From Galeruca laticollis (taxonomy: Eukaryota; Arthropoda; Insecta; Coleoptera; Chrysomelidae): DNA of 64,000 nucleotides. Location: contig OY998176.1 in the NCBI GenBank assembly GCA_963921935.1, forward strand, positions 87,026,960 to 87,090,959, in the 5' to 3' direction. Shown here in pieces: positions 20,956-32,039 of the stretch (position 1 is the first letter of the stretch; each line of letters starts with the position of its first letter). Under the pieces are notes generated by a model. It made no database searches. It was not told the origin of the DNA and saw only the letters and a program-made list of their open reading frames with translations. A program made the translations under genes and the position numbers.

Positions 20956-21040
20956 TTCAGAGAACTCTAAACAACAACGAAATCGCAATGTGCGCATTTC
21001 TGGACATATCTGTAGCATTTGACAACACAACTCATGTGTA
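20956..21040 (+). pseudogene. second non-LTR RT relic, 3' half
   Basis: It continues the RT block begun at 17870: 'RTLNNNEIAMCAFLDISVAF' followed by 'DNTTH', where the D-x-x-x-A-F is RT motif A. Similarity is lost after about 21040. Confidence 0.75.
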
Positions 21041-21464
21041 TGTCAAAGAAGCGGACCGTCCCGGGCGCCACTATCAGCCAAGCTGCCGTTTTAATAGTTC
21101 GTAAGTTTTAATTTGTTTTTTATTATAAGTCTCATGGAGACTGCCTCAAAATGCATCACTGAATATGCCAATTTATTATTTTTACACCACAATACTTTTA
21201 TACTTCAAGGAACAATATAAGAGCATTAGCAAATTAGTTTTACACTTTTTAGGTAATCAAAACTGTTGCAAAACTAGTGTCGCAACAATGAATAATTAAT
21301 TAAATTAACACTCTGTATATATTTTTCTAAAGTAAGTCCCCATTTTTTGAATATTCGGAATTGTGGCGCCAGAAGAATTTTTTACTCAGGTGCACCAACA
21401 ATGATGGAGGAAAGGTGCCTATTATCGGATACTTTTTTTTAAGACCGATCAGAAAATATACACA
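21041..21464. other. spacer without recognised genes
   Basis: AT-rich, no recognisable coding sequence. Confidence 0.35.
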
Positions 21465-21835
21465 TTCTTAACAATTTTTCATCCAGAAAATAACGTTTTG
21501 CCGATCAAGTCCGGAAAATGGACGTGAGGGACCAGCAAAAGCTTTTTCCGGTCCCTGATTTTTCATTTTTCCAATCGCTCTTTTATAATACAATCTTCCT
21601 TGATTTCTTACTATGATAACAACGTTGTCTCGACCTGAAAACACTACTTTCCGCTCTAGTAACGTAAATTACTATTTCATAGGTCAAAACAATAGTAATT
21701 TACGTTACAAGACCGGAAAGTAGTGTTTTTCAGGTCGAGACAAGCAGATTCCAGAGCGAGCCGTAGGCAAGTCCTGGAAGTTTGGAGAGACCTGAAAAAC
21801 CCTAATTTCCGGTTACGTGACGTACAATATTTTTT
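21465..21835. repeat. hairpin-rich segment with 51-nt inverted arms
   Basis: The main inverted repeat has arms 21625-21675 and 21692-21743 and a 16-nt loop. It pairs 'ttgtctcgacctgaaaa' with 'ttttcaggtcgagacaa' and 'gtaacgtaaattactat' with 'atagtaatttacgttac'. Next to it, ~21750-21782, 'ttccag' pairs with 'ctggaa' around 'gccgtaggc'. Another small stem, 'agggacc' with 'ggtccct', is at ~21528-21565. The GCCGTAGGC tip also occurs in the hairpin of the YR element at 12.9 kb. Confidence 0.75.
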
Positions 21836-21879
21836 TTAAGACAGACATTTCGATATACATTTAATTCTTTATTACTTTT

Positions 21880-22267
21880 CCGCCCAACCTATCTAATGCG
21901 AGAAAAATATTGGTTTATCCCAAAAAAAGTTGGAATTTATAAATTTTTTTTTGAGTTATTTTTACGTTTTCCATCAACAACAACACTAAAAAACGATTTT
22001 TAGAAAAAAAAATCCTGTGTGTATGTCGTCGTCGTCGTTGTCGGCCACTTTTCCTTACATGTCTTGTTAGCACGATACAGCCTCCGGAGTGCAATAAGTC
22101 ACCAATTTTATGATTAAATATTGTTAAGGACCTGTCACAGATGAACCCTATTGATTTTCAGCTCACCGGATTCAATACAACGGGTGCTATAGTACTTGAA
22201 GTACGACATTTTTGTAATTTTTGGAGAAATATCAGCTTGTTAGCACGATACAGCCTCCGGACTGTAT
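21880..22267. repeat. tandem array B, head and first units (left of ISL2EU)
   Basis: The conserved head (21884-22060) is followed by array units in plus orientation up to 'ctccggactgtat', where the ISL2EU element enters. The array resumes at 26783. Confidence 0.9.
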
Positions 22268-22487
22268 TGGCGATTTCGACTACCGATGGGGTCGCTGGCG
22301 TTCGTAAACAAACATGGTGGATGAGAAGTAATAATTTTGCCGGGTATATATACTTAGTGAGGTTACTTGTGATTTAACATTCCATTAGGCTTGTGTCTTC
22401 GTAGTGTTCGCTGTGTTTTTATATATTTTGACTCTTTTGACTATTTTTGGTGTATCGCGCTTATTCCCGCTCTTCTCTCTTTTTATA

Positions 22488-24651
22488 ATGGAGAACCACG
22501 AACTGTATTTAGGTTTGGCGTCAGTGTTTTCCTATCTACAGGCGAACTTTGAAAGCAGATGTTTTGTAGAAGGCGATGCACTCTTAAATGCTAAACACAT
22601 TATTCTGATTGGCAAAACTGCAGTAAATGAAATATCTGTAGAGATACTAGCATTGTGCCTTCAAACCAGTGCAATTAAAAGTGCTCCCCATGAAATAAAG
22701 GGAAAGTTGGAAATTCATGGGAATAAATTATCAGTTTCCCAATTTAAATGCAGTTGCAAGGCTGGCCTTTCTGGAATATGTAAACATATTGCTGCTGTAC
22801 TCTTAAAACGTACAAAGTAATAAATACTTATTTTTAATAATTATTTTATTCCGTGAAACAAAAACATTTTAATTTCTTTTCACTTACATTCTACTCTAAT
22901 TCTAGATCTAACATTTCTTCTCTGGAAAAGCTCTCTACTACAGATGTTAAATGTTACTGGAGTAGTAAAAAGAGGGAAGTGGAAGAAGAATATGAAGCAA
23001 AACAGATTTTGGAAACATCTTGCTTTGAGTACAAAGTTACTGAGACAAAGGAGTTGACTCATGATCAGCAGCAAGAATGCTTTCAACTGTTATCTTCAGT
23101 TTGTCAGGAGTCTAGCTTGACTTTGCATTTGTAAGTTGATTTCTTCATAGAATTGTAATGTTTAAGTTATTTTAAAATAGTATCATTAGTAGTAAGTATT
23201 ATACATTTTTTTAGAAAAGGACGAGCTACAGCTCAAGATTTCAGCATGGAAGTAGAGGAAGTAACAATTCCGGAGGCTTTCAATGTTATAGTTTCTCAGG
23301 CTGCAGAGTCTTTATTTTTGGAAAATCTTAATTTAGATATCAAAAACTATTCTTTAAAACCATGCTGCACGTCATTAGCTAATGCTATACTGGATTTAAC
23401 ACCTTTTAATAAAGCCTTAATGTGTGCTCAAAAATCTACCACTTGGCATGAGATTAGGCAGTTACGAATCACAGGCACTTATTTATATTATTGAAAAACT
23501 ATAAATCTATAAAATATAATAAAAGTATATTTTTTTAAACATAGGTACCTATGTAGTATTTCACATTTGGTGTTCTTTTAGGTTCGAGATGTTATTCAAT
23601 TTACACCTACTCTAAAGATGATTGGAATACTAAAGCTACAAACTATTTTTGGCCAAAAAAGCTTCACAATAGATATGTTGAACATGGTTTGAAATATGAA
23701 AGTGAAGCCTTGAACAAGTACAAGCTGGTTAATAATTACACCGTTATTGAAATGGGGTTAATTATTTGTAGACAATATCCTTGGCTAGCTTATTCCCCAG
23801 ATGACATAGTAATGGAAAATGGTTATCCAACAAGACTAGTTGAGATTAAATGCCCCTATGATGGTAAGTTTGTAATAAATTTAAACATACATATGGCAGA
23901 TAGTTGATTATCGCTGGACCTAGTTATTCAGGAACTGCCCAACCCACAAATTCCTTATTTCAAAGTACCTAGATTATAATAGTTCTTATTATATCTACCT
24001 ATTCTTTTTTGTTCAGAATCCTACAAGCCAATTATTGTCTTCGTATGTATCCCAAAATGAACTAAACTAAAAAGACATTAAAATACTAAGATTTTCAGAT
24101 GTATCTTAAAATATTACAATCTTAAAATAGGTAACACATTTATAACACGAACAAATAATTGTTTATAGAGAAACAATTTATAATAATAGATTTTTTTTAG
24201 TAAAAGTTTACTACTTCTTACTAGGTTCTGGATTTTAATGATTATGTAATAACTAGTAGACTAATTCGCCTTTGAGTTTATTCTATCCAATTTTGTTGAT
24301 TTTACTTAAATAAATAAATATTTTTACTTTTCGTTTTCCAGGTCTCGACAATGATGCAATTAATTTCGTCCACACCTGTTCATTTTTGGAAGTTAGTGCT
24401 GACAGAGGTGTTGCACTAAAAAAAAGACATGCCTACTTGGACAAGTACAGTTGGGAATGGCGATATTAGGTTTAAAAATGTGTGACCTTATTTTATATTC
24501 AGCACATTCAAAAACATTTTTAAATATCGTTGTGCATTTTGATGAGCAATTTGCTGCAGAAATGATTCTGAACATCACAGCGACATATTATACCCACATG
24601 TTGCATGTAATATGTAAAAAAAGGGAAAATAAATCTGAAAGTAGTCAATAA
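22488..24651 (+). pseudogene. SWIM zinc-finger and YqaJ-type nuclease (five exons)
   Basis: My exon model is 22488-22816, 22906-23130, 23215-23474, 23582-23863 and 24342-24469. The first exon ends in a SWIM finger ('FKCSCKAGLSGICKHIAAVL', pattern CxC...CxH). Later exons give a YqaJ/RecB-like nuclease: 'TWHEIRQLRITG', then 'YSPDDIVMENG' (metal-binding D) and 'VEIKCPYDG' (E-x-K). The third intron would start with GC instead of GT. In the last exon a frame change near 24450 ends the protein early, while the expected C-terminus ('GLKMCDLILYSAHSKTF') continues in another frame to 24651. The likely job is DNA-end processing during transposition, by inference from the family. Confidence 0.8.
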
Positions 24652-24689
24652 AACAATTACATATGTGATTTGTTAATGTAATTTATTAC

Positions 24690-24753
24690 ACTCTCTCTTT
24701 CTCTTCCTTTCACTCTCTCTTTCTCTCCCTTTCACTCTCTCTTTCTCTCCCTT
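24690..24753. repeat. polypyrimidine tandem repeat between convergent genes
   Basis: About three ~25 bp units of 'cactctctctttctctccct' type lie between the 3' ends of the two ISL2EU genes. Confidence 0.85.
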
Positions 24754-24923
24754 GAAGCATTTATTCTTCAATAAAGAAATATATTATTAGTATTATATAT
24801 TTTTATTACAATACATGTATTATTCTGCCTTTTTGAAAATCCTTGTTTTAAGAAGACATATTTCCTTAATTTTACTGTATAATAGTTTTATGAAAATGAG
24901 ATGAAAATATTTTAAACTTTTTC

Positions 24924-26590
24924 TCAGAATCTATTTTCAGAAAGAATTGGAGCTTGTTGATTTACCATTGCACTAAGAATTATCATTATATTATCAATTG
25001 AAGGTATAAAGCTGATTGATAATTGGTTATTAATTATATTAAATATTCTTAGTCTTTGATTTACCCGCTCAATATGAACTCTGGCTCTGGATATTAAAAT
25101 ATTTTCTTCAGATTCTTCTTCAGTAAACTGTTTTTTCTTACGAAGGAAATATGGTCGAACTATTTTTATAAAATTCTGCACACATATATCATCGATTAGA
25201 AAGCCTTTGTCTACCATAATACTATCCTGCCTTGGATTTAGTTTATTCATCAAACCACTCTGAGTAAAAATGGCCTTATCCGAACTTCTCCCACCATAAG
25301 TCTTTGGCACAAATGTTATAAGCCCTGCAGGGCTAACACCAATCATAATTTTAAGAGTTTGTTTTCCCTTATAGTGGGAGTATGTTCGAACTCGACAACA
25401 GAGACACTTGGGCTTCTCAATTGGAATCTCCAAACAATCTAAAACTATTCTCACTCCTCTGAAATTATTAAAACATGCAGGCATATTTTTCTGACATTCG
25501 TCAGATGTTGGCCAATGAATATTACATTTCAAAATTTGTGCTAAATATCCTACATATTTAACAAAAACAATTTTGTAAGTGCTAGGGGAAATTTTAAATA
25601 AAAATGATAAAACGGTTAACTTAACACCCATTTTCAACTTCATAAAAACTAAAATAATTCGATCTTTTACTGACAGTTTATGGCTTTTCTGATCTGGATA
25701 CATTTTTATAACTAATTCTGTTAAACAGTCTAATAACTTCATCGTGCCTATTCCAGTTAATGAATTTAAATGAATGTCTTGTTTTATTGTAGATGAGAAG
25801 GATATAAAGAGATCACCACTTGACACCTGCACTTGTTTATTCTCAGTGTCGGCACTAAAATGGCCACTCTCCTCACTGCTTAAACTGAGCAATGCTTGCA
25901 CAGCTACTTTTGAATCGACATCTAATTGTTCATATGTAATATGCGCTGGTGTTTCACCTAAATTGTCATTAATATCACATAACTTATCAAACATTATATC
26001 AAGTTTTTCCACACTTGATTCACCTTGGGATTCATCTTTGACCTTCTGCCTCTTAGCTGCTCGTTCCTTTCGGAGACTAGAACTCCCTTGGCCTGAATTA
26101 TCACTCACTAAACTTGAATGCTGTCTTTTTTTAGGGAAGGCACTGCTGTACGGATCAACTTTGGTTTATTCATCTTTACACCTGCAAGGAAAACACAAAT
26201 TGTTAAAATCTCAATTAAAATGTCAATTGATTTCATCTCAAATCAATATTATTTCCAAAGTTACTTGTACCATATTCTTATTATGATTATGCTTTTATGT
26301 CAAAGATTTATGTTTCACCTCTGGCACAGTAGTCTTCATTTCTAAAATGCTTAGAGCAAACACGCATAGCTTCTGTCACTGGTTTTCCCATAAGCAAAAC
26401 TCTTTCCCAAAGCTTTCCTTCTATCCATCAATTCTTCCTGTCCTAGGCTATTTACCACTTTAACGGAAATGCCGCTCTTACTTTTGGGAAAAGAATGAAA
26501 ATGCAAATTTCTGTCCGAACCCTTCCGGGAATGGCAATCGTATACACAACAGTTTGTGTTATATTTTGTTGTAGTTGACGTGGATGCCAT
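24924..26590 (-). pseudogene. THAP-DDE transposase of the ISL2EU element (two exons)
   Basis: Exon 1 (about 26590-26319) encodes a THAP zinc finger: 'TNCCVYDCHSRKG', 'HFHSFPKSK' and, in another frame after a one-base break near 26395, 'RVCSKHF'. Exon 2 (26181-24924) is open for its full length. It has a basic linker, an HTH_Tnp_4-like region ('LSVKDRIILVFMKLKMGVKL') and a DDE_Tnp_4 nuclease with D in 'RIVLDCLEIPIEKP', D in 'GGRSSDKAIF' and E in 'HIERVNQRLRIF'. Splice signals are AG|GTGAAA and 'ccttgcag|g'. Only the THAP frameshift seems to disable it; an intact exon 2 product could still be made from an internal ATG at 26108. Confidence 0.85.
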
Positions 26591-26782
26591 TATAACATCA
26601 AAATAACAGTCCAAACAATTCAAAATATTAATGTAACTAGTCCGATTTAACAAATTTCACAGACAAAACGATTCTGAAACTCGACACCAATGTAAACAAA
26701 CGGATGGCTGATAAACCATTACTCATTAAATCAGTTCACATAATTTCCACCAGGCGGCGCATGGACTTTTGAAATCGCCAAT

Positions 26783-28085
26783 CAAGTGACCAATTTGATG
26801 ATTCAATATTGTTCAAAGAATCTCACAGATGAACAATATTGATTTTTAGCTCACTAAAGCCATTTTTTGAGAAATTTCAGTTTGTTAACACGATACAGCC
26901 TCCGGAATTCAACAAGTCACCAATTTTATGACTGAATATCATTCAGTACATCTCACTGATAAACCCTATTGATTTTCAGCTCACCAGAGCCAATACAACA
27001 GGTGCTATAGTACTTTAAGTACGATATCTTTGTCATTTTTGGAGAAGTTTCAGTTTGTTAGCACGATACAGCCTCCGGAGTATATACAAGTGACCAATTT
27101 TATGATTGGATATTATTCAGAGCGTCTCAAAGATGAACCCTATTGATATTCAGCTCACTAAAGCCAGTACAACGGGTGCTATGGTACTTGAAGTACCAAA
27201 TTTTTGTCATTTTTGGAGAATTTTCAGTTTGTTAGCAGAGACTATACGATTGATCAATTTTATGATTGAATATTGTTAAGGACCTGTCACAGATGAACCC
27301 TATTGATTTTCAGCTCACCGGATTCAATACAACGGGTGCTATAGTACTTGAAGTACGACATTTTTGTAATTTTTGGAGAAATATCAGCTTGTTAGCATGA
27401 TACAGCCTCCGGACTGTATACAAGTGACCAATTTTGTGATTGAATATTGTTGAGAGAATCTCACAGATGAACTATATTGATTTTTAGCTCACTAAAGCCA
27501 TTTTTTGAGAAATTTCAGTTTGTTAGCACGATACAGCCTCCGGAATTCAACAAGTCACCTATTTTATGAGTAAATATCATTCAGGACATCTCACTGATGA
27601 ACCATATTGATTTTCAGCTCACCAGAGCCAATACAACAGGTGCTACAGTACTTAAAGTACGATATCTTTGTCATTATTGGAGAAGTTTTTGTTTGTTAGC
27701 ACGATACAGCCTCCGGAGTATATACAAGTGACCAATTTTATGATTGGATATTATTCAGAGCGTCTCAAAGATGAACCCTATTGATATTCAGCTCACTACA
27801 GCCAGTACAACGGGTGCTATGGTACTTGAAGTACCAAATTTTTGTCATTTTTGGAGAATTTCCAGTTTGTTAGCAGAGACTATACGATTGATCAATTTTA
27901 TGATTGAATATTGCTCAAGGTGTCTCACAGATTTTCAGTTGACTAGAGCGAGTACAACAGGTCCTATAGATCCAGATACACTAAATTTTTGGTTATTTTT
28001 GGAGGGAGAAGTTTCGGTTTGTTAGCACGATACATCCTCCGAAGTGTATACAAGTAACAATTTTATGATAGAATATTCAGGGCCA
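26783..28085. repeat. tandem array B, main part, with higher-order repeat
   Basis: Plus-orientation units like those of array A. A block of several units starting near 26815 repeats from about 27450, a higher-order period near 635 bp. The shared unusual unit lacks the 'acaacgggtgctat' portion ('ctcactaaagccattttttg' in both). The end, 'gaatattcagggccacaaat' (~28072), resembles the end of array A. Confidence 0.88.
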
Positions 28086-28249
28086 CAAATGCAGAAAAGT
28101 TAATTTAAATCTTTAAAACCGTTTATTTTACTTTTGATAACAAAGTGGTTATGTGGTTAACAAAACTAAAACCAGATAAAATAATAAAGATACTGGATAC
28201 AACTGCATAAATCCGTTATTTTTGATTATTTATGTTAAATGTACAATTG

Positions 28250-28815
28250 TGAACATTAAGTATCTGAAGGGAAGATGTGTCTGAAATGCTGGGAATTGTT
28301 ATATTTTTTGTAGTGGTAGTAACTAAATTAGTTTCCTGTATATTGTCTTTGGAACATCCCGCATGGAATTTGTTTGCTATATCAATTTTGTTTTTTACTG
28401 AATCTTCTATGTAACCTTATGCTACAATGGAGGATTTCCATCCTCCGTACCGTTTTAAATTTATAATGTCACTTTCACCATCTACTAGTAAAGTTGCTGA
28501 ACTTCGACGAAAGCAGTGGCCGGTAAATTCGCTTGGATTTTCTAATTTAAGATAAGAGGCGATTTTGCTATGGGCTTTTCCCACAGAATACAATCCTACT
28601 ACTTGGGTTGAGCGCTTCCCATCTTTAAAAAATATAAAAAGCCGTTTATGGTTAGTATGTGGTGGTCTCAGTTGCAAATAATTCCTATAAAGTTGCAAAT
28701 CTCTTTCGGAATTTACAATGAATGTCCTGGTGGTATTTGTCTTGGTTATGGGAATTTTAACTATCAACATTGTTTCCTTATCTTCGATATCATCGAGTGT
28801 CATATTAACGAGTTC
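28250..28815 (-). pseudogene. tyrosine recombinase, C-terminal catalytic part (second copy)
   Basis: The minus frame 28803-28417 reads 'VKIPITKTNTTRTFIV', 'HKRLFIFFKDGKRS', 'GHCFRRSSATLLVDG' (H-x-x-R) and 'LKRYGGWKSSIVA'. A TAA just before 'GYIEDSVKNK' stops it, and the candidate nucleophile Tyr lies in that last piece. It is related to, but clearly diverged from, the copy at 13.2-14.2 kb. The N-terminal half, including the first catalytic Arg, is absent. Confidence 0.75.
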
Positions 28816-28829
28816 CTCGTGGTTTCCTA

Positions 28830-28885
28830 ATATCGGATAGGAGTTGATCCCAATATCGCATATGTCCGATATTTGGAACCAATGA
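28830..28885. repeat. short inverted repeat beside the YR fragment
   Basis: 'aatatcggata' pairs with 'tatgtccgatatt' across a ~25-nt loop, at the upstream edge of the second recombinase fragment. Confidence 0.45.
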
Positions 28886-28976
28886 TAGTAAAGTTAAAGC
28901 GTTTTTTAAATACTTTATAACCAAATAAAAAACATATACTAGCATACTATTTTTGCAATAATAAGTCACAAAAGAG

Positions 28977-31600
28977 TTACCCCTGAAAGCTAAGATCACA
29001 AATATAAGCATCCTTTTTGTCAGTGGCTGCACACTCCTCATGGCACCAACTAGAACACATGTTGCATATAATCAATAACTCTCTTCTGGTATCCTGCGAG
29101 TAGAGATTGGTGCAGTACAGACACTCCGCGTCTTCTTCATCTCTATCCATGTCATCATCGGTGTCTATCAGCTCCGCCTCCACATGTTCGCTGGATGAAC
29201 TTACAGCAAATTTTTCTGTTTTTTTTTGGTTTGGAGCTTTGTTTGGTTCTTGTTTTCTTTGAATGGCTAGGATAGGCAAAAACGGATTTGGGAGCAACTT
29301 TTAATTGATTCTTTTTAGCTAGAGACTCTTCATGTTCCTATTTGTATGGCGATCCCATTATTAATGCAGCGGAACCCCGTCATCCGTTTTTAATGGGAGG
29401 TGCAGAAGAACAAGTTGATATTGGCCGAATATCTGCGGGTTTATCAAGTTTTTTCTAGAAGAAGTAATATCAGAGGGGTTTCCCAAAGATCTTGTAGTTG
29501 CTTTGCTGGAAGTCGCATATGAACAGCTGAGCAAATATGTGAAATCTGGAGGATTTATAAGGCATTGGGCAGTGGAGGGTGAATTTAGGGTTTTTCCCAA
29601 GGATCTTGTTTTAAGATTAAGACCATTTTTCCCAATAAAGCTAAGAGCAAATCCTCTTCACTTTGATCAGATGGTATTAGCTGAACCTTTTCTGGAGTTA
29701 TTTGTAGTGGCGGAGGTGTTCTTTCGCGTTGATCATGAATAGCAAAGTCACGTCTCTAAACACGTTTCTATTTAGCGGAAAAATTCCGCCTTTTCGGAAA
29801 CCGTTTATGGCTACTTCAACACTTGCAAGTATGCCCTCCCAATAATTCTGCTATTTGGTAGTGAGTTACTACCCTTCCAGGATTATTTTTAAGCCAAGAT
29901 TCAATTTCTATGGCATAATAAGTATTGAATGGGGACATAAAAGCCACATCTAGAGGCTGCAACTTGTGGACATACAAGCCACATCTAGAGGCTGCGTAGA
30001 GTGTGGGAGGAGGCATACAATTTGAATACAGTTTTTGCTAGCTAAGTCAACCAGGTCCATATTCCGGGTATGTGAATAATGCTCATTTAAAATCACTACC
30101 GCTGGTTCATCCTTCGTTGGTTTCACATGTTTTATGAAATGTCGTAGCCAAGGTGTGAACAATTAGTGTAGGATCCAACCAGAAGGGTGACATTTAGCAA
30201 TTGTTCCAGGCGGAGCTCCATTTAAGAGTTCCGGATTCATATTTTTTCACGGGAAGACCAACATAGGCGGCACATACAATCCTGTTGCGCTCATGCAAGT
30301 ACTGTAACAAGAGCTTTCTGTTTTACGTTCTCATTTTTATTAATGAGACAGCAAAATGCGGGAAGTTTTATTTGCTTGTATGTTAATCTCTTCTTACTGG
30401 GCTGCGAAGGACCAACCGTGATTCACAGTAATAATTACTTTCATATTTACAGGAGTCGTATGTTTTGTTAAATAAAATTCGTTTAACACTTTTCGTATAT
30501 TGGAAAAATAAGTTAAATTTTGTTCATTTTGCGGCACAATTAATACTATCACTTGATACTGTTGAGGGAAGATATATTATTTGTTCACTTTAGGTGATCA
30601 ATGAATGCATGTAGCATAAGATGCCGGTACAAAAATGCCGGCATTCTCTCGTAACTAGAGTAACATGTTCGATGGATCATGACTAGGAAAGTGATGAAAA
30701 ATTGGGTCTTATTCATATTTATATGTTGGGAGCGAAGTGGGAAGTCATATGACATATCAGTGAACATCGACCAATGGGAGGCGAGAGTTTAAAATGTAAC
30801 GGTCTAAAACAGCTAGTGAAAGATGCACGCTGGAGTCGGTTTTTCTTGCATAAATAAGTTTGTTTGTTGCAGATAAGGGAGTTTCGACGATAGTTTTTGT
30901 GAAGCGGTAAGGTTTAGACTGATATCGGTTGCTTTGAAATATTAAGTGGAAAAAATTGTAAGGCAATAATTATCTTGTTTCTTATATGAACGGGACGTTG
31001 AAATGTATTTTTGCGTGTTTAAAGAAATATCGAATATTTTAGAAGAATGATATTTTATTTATGATGTATGTGGGATATATAATTATGACATACAGGGAGA
31101 AGTTAAAGTAAGATATTACAGGAAGCATTTGATTGTTAATTCAAATTCGTGGACTTCCCTTTCAGAAGGCGTCAAGACCCCAATTTGTCTCTTACCTCGC
31201 AAACTAAGAACCTTTGAATGTTTATGTTGGACGGTGGTCACGTCAGTTTCATCCACATTAAACAACCTTGATGGATTGACATTGATATTGTCCAAGGCTG
31301 GCTCTAGCAAGTCAAAAAAAGGTTGCAATTTTCCTGAGTGAAGCCCTTGATTCCTGCAGAAGAAACGCCTTGTGGTTTTCAAAAACTTAGCTGAGGATGC
31401 ATGGAAAGGAAACCTTTTTGCCATTTCTTACCGGCCGTTGCTTTGCCTATGGAAAAAGGGTCTCGTAAACCATTTCTGATAGCTGATTGAAAAGCTAAGC
31501 GGCTTATATCGGACGCTGTAAGCCCATAAAAACGCTTCTCCATATCTAGTCAATAAATAGCTAATAATTCTTCCAGTTCCTGGTTTTCATTCAAGTTTAG
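28977..31600 (-). pseudogene. second pogo/jerky-like transposase with PHD tail, shattered
   Basis: Minus-strand pieces in order: an HTH_CENPB-like part (~31560-31425), 'LFNVDETDVTTVQHKHSK' (first D; frame 31424-31116), then ~800 bp of foreign or unrecognised sequence. Next come 'TCMSATGLYVPPMLVFP' (~30300), 'LRHFIKHVKPTKDEPAVVIL' and 'EHYSHTRN' (~30150-30060, D lost: N before E-H-Y), 'LQPLDVAFMSPFNTYYAIEI' and 'KNNPGRVVTHYQIAELLG', a linker, and a PHD-like finger (29297-28977) with 'CLYCTNLYS' and 'ICNMCSSWCHEECAA'. A ~30-bp duplication around 'caagccacatctagaggctg' (29940-30000) adds damage. Confidence 0.75.
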
Positions 31601-31639
31601 TACTTGTTAAGACATCAATTGATTTGAGTGAATGAAAGG

Positions 31640-31715
31640 ACGAGTACTCAGTGTGTATTTATTTATTAAAATCCAGCTAAGCGCTTTCGGCCATTAGGCC
31701 ATTCTCAAAGTTGTC
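31640..31715 (-). repeat. degenerate hammerhead-like segment
   Basis: On the minus strand 'GGCCTAATGGCCGAAAGCGC' preserves a stem II and GAAA-GCGC like the motif at 0.9 kb. The upstream core reads TTGAGAA instead of CTGATGA, so it should not cleave. It probably marks the end of the same kind of retroelement. Confidence 0.35.
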
Positions 31716-31839
31716 ACAAAAAAAGATCCTATAACAGGTGTCAAAAAACATCCAGCTAATAAAATTGAAACAATGTAGGATGTTTAATCATTGTTAAAAT
31801 AAAATCATTCAAAAAAACATTAAAATACCCTTTTAAGAG

Positions 31840-31934
31840 GGTGTACAATTATATTTCACATGATGGAAAGACCCATTCAGAAGTGTAAACTAAATGAATG
31901 GGACTTTCCATCATGTGAAATATAATTGTACACC
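31840..31934. repeat. near-perfect 40-nt inverted repeat
   Basis: Arms 31840-31879 and 31895-31934 pair with one mismatch around a 15-nt loop: 'ggtgtacaattatatttcac' with 'gtgaaatataattgtacacc', then 'atgatggaaag' with 'ctttccatcat'. No gene is present. Confidence 0.85.
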
Positions 31935-32039
31935 GTTTATTTTTTCAGAAACAAAGAGAAAATTAAATGATATTCATACAAACTATCTAAAATAACCGGT
32001 TTTAAAGATTCAAACTAACTTTTCCGCACCTATGAGATA

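Larger units (their letters stand above)
22268..26780. mobile_element. ISL2EU-type DNA transposon (Harbinger-related)
   Basis: The 4.5 kb element has short inverted ends, TGGCGATTTC at left and GAAATCGCCA at right, flanked by AT on both sides (22266-22267 and 26781-26782). It has two convergent spliced genes: a SWIM/YqaJ nuclease (plus) and a THAP-DDE transposase (minus). As far as I know this pairing, with a 2-bp duplication, marks the ISL2EU clade. Each gene carries a frame break, so this copy is young but probably inactive. It split a unit of tandem array B. Confidence 0.85.
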
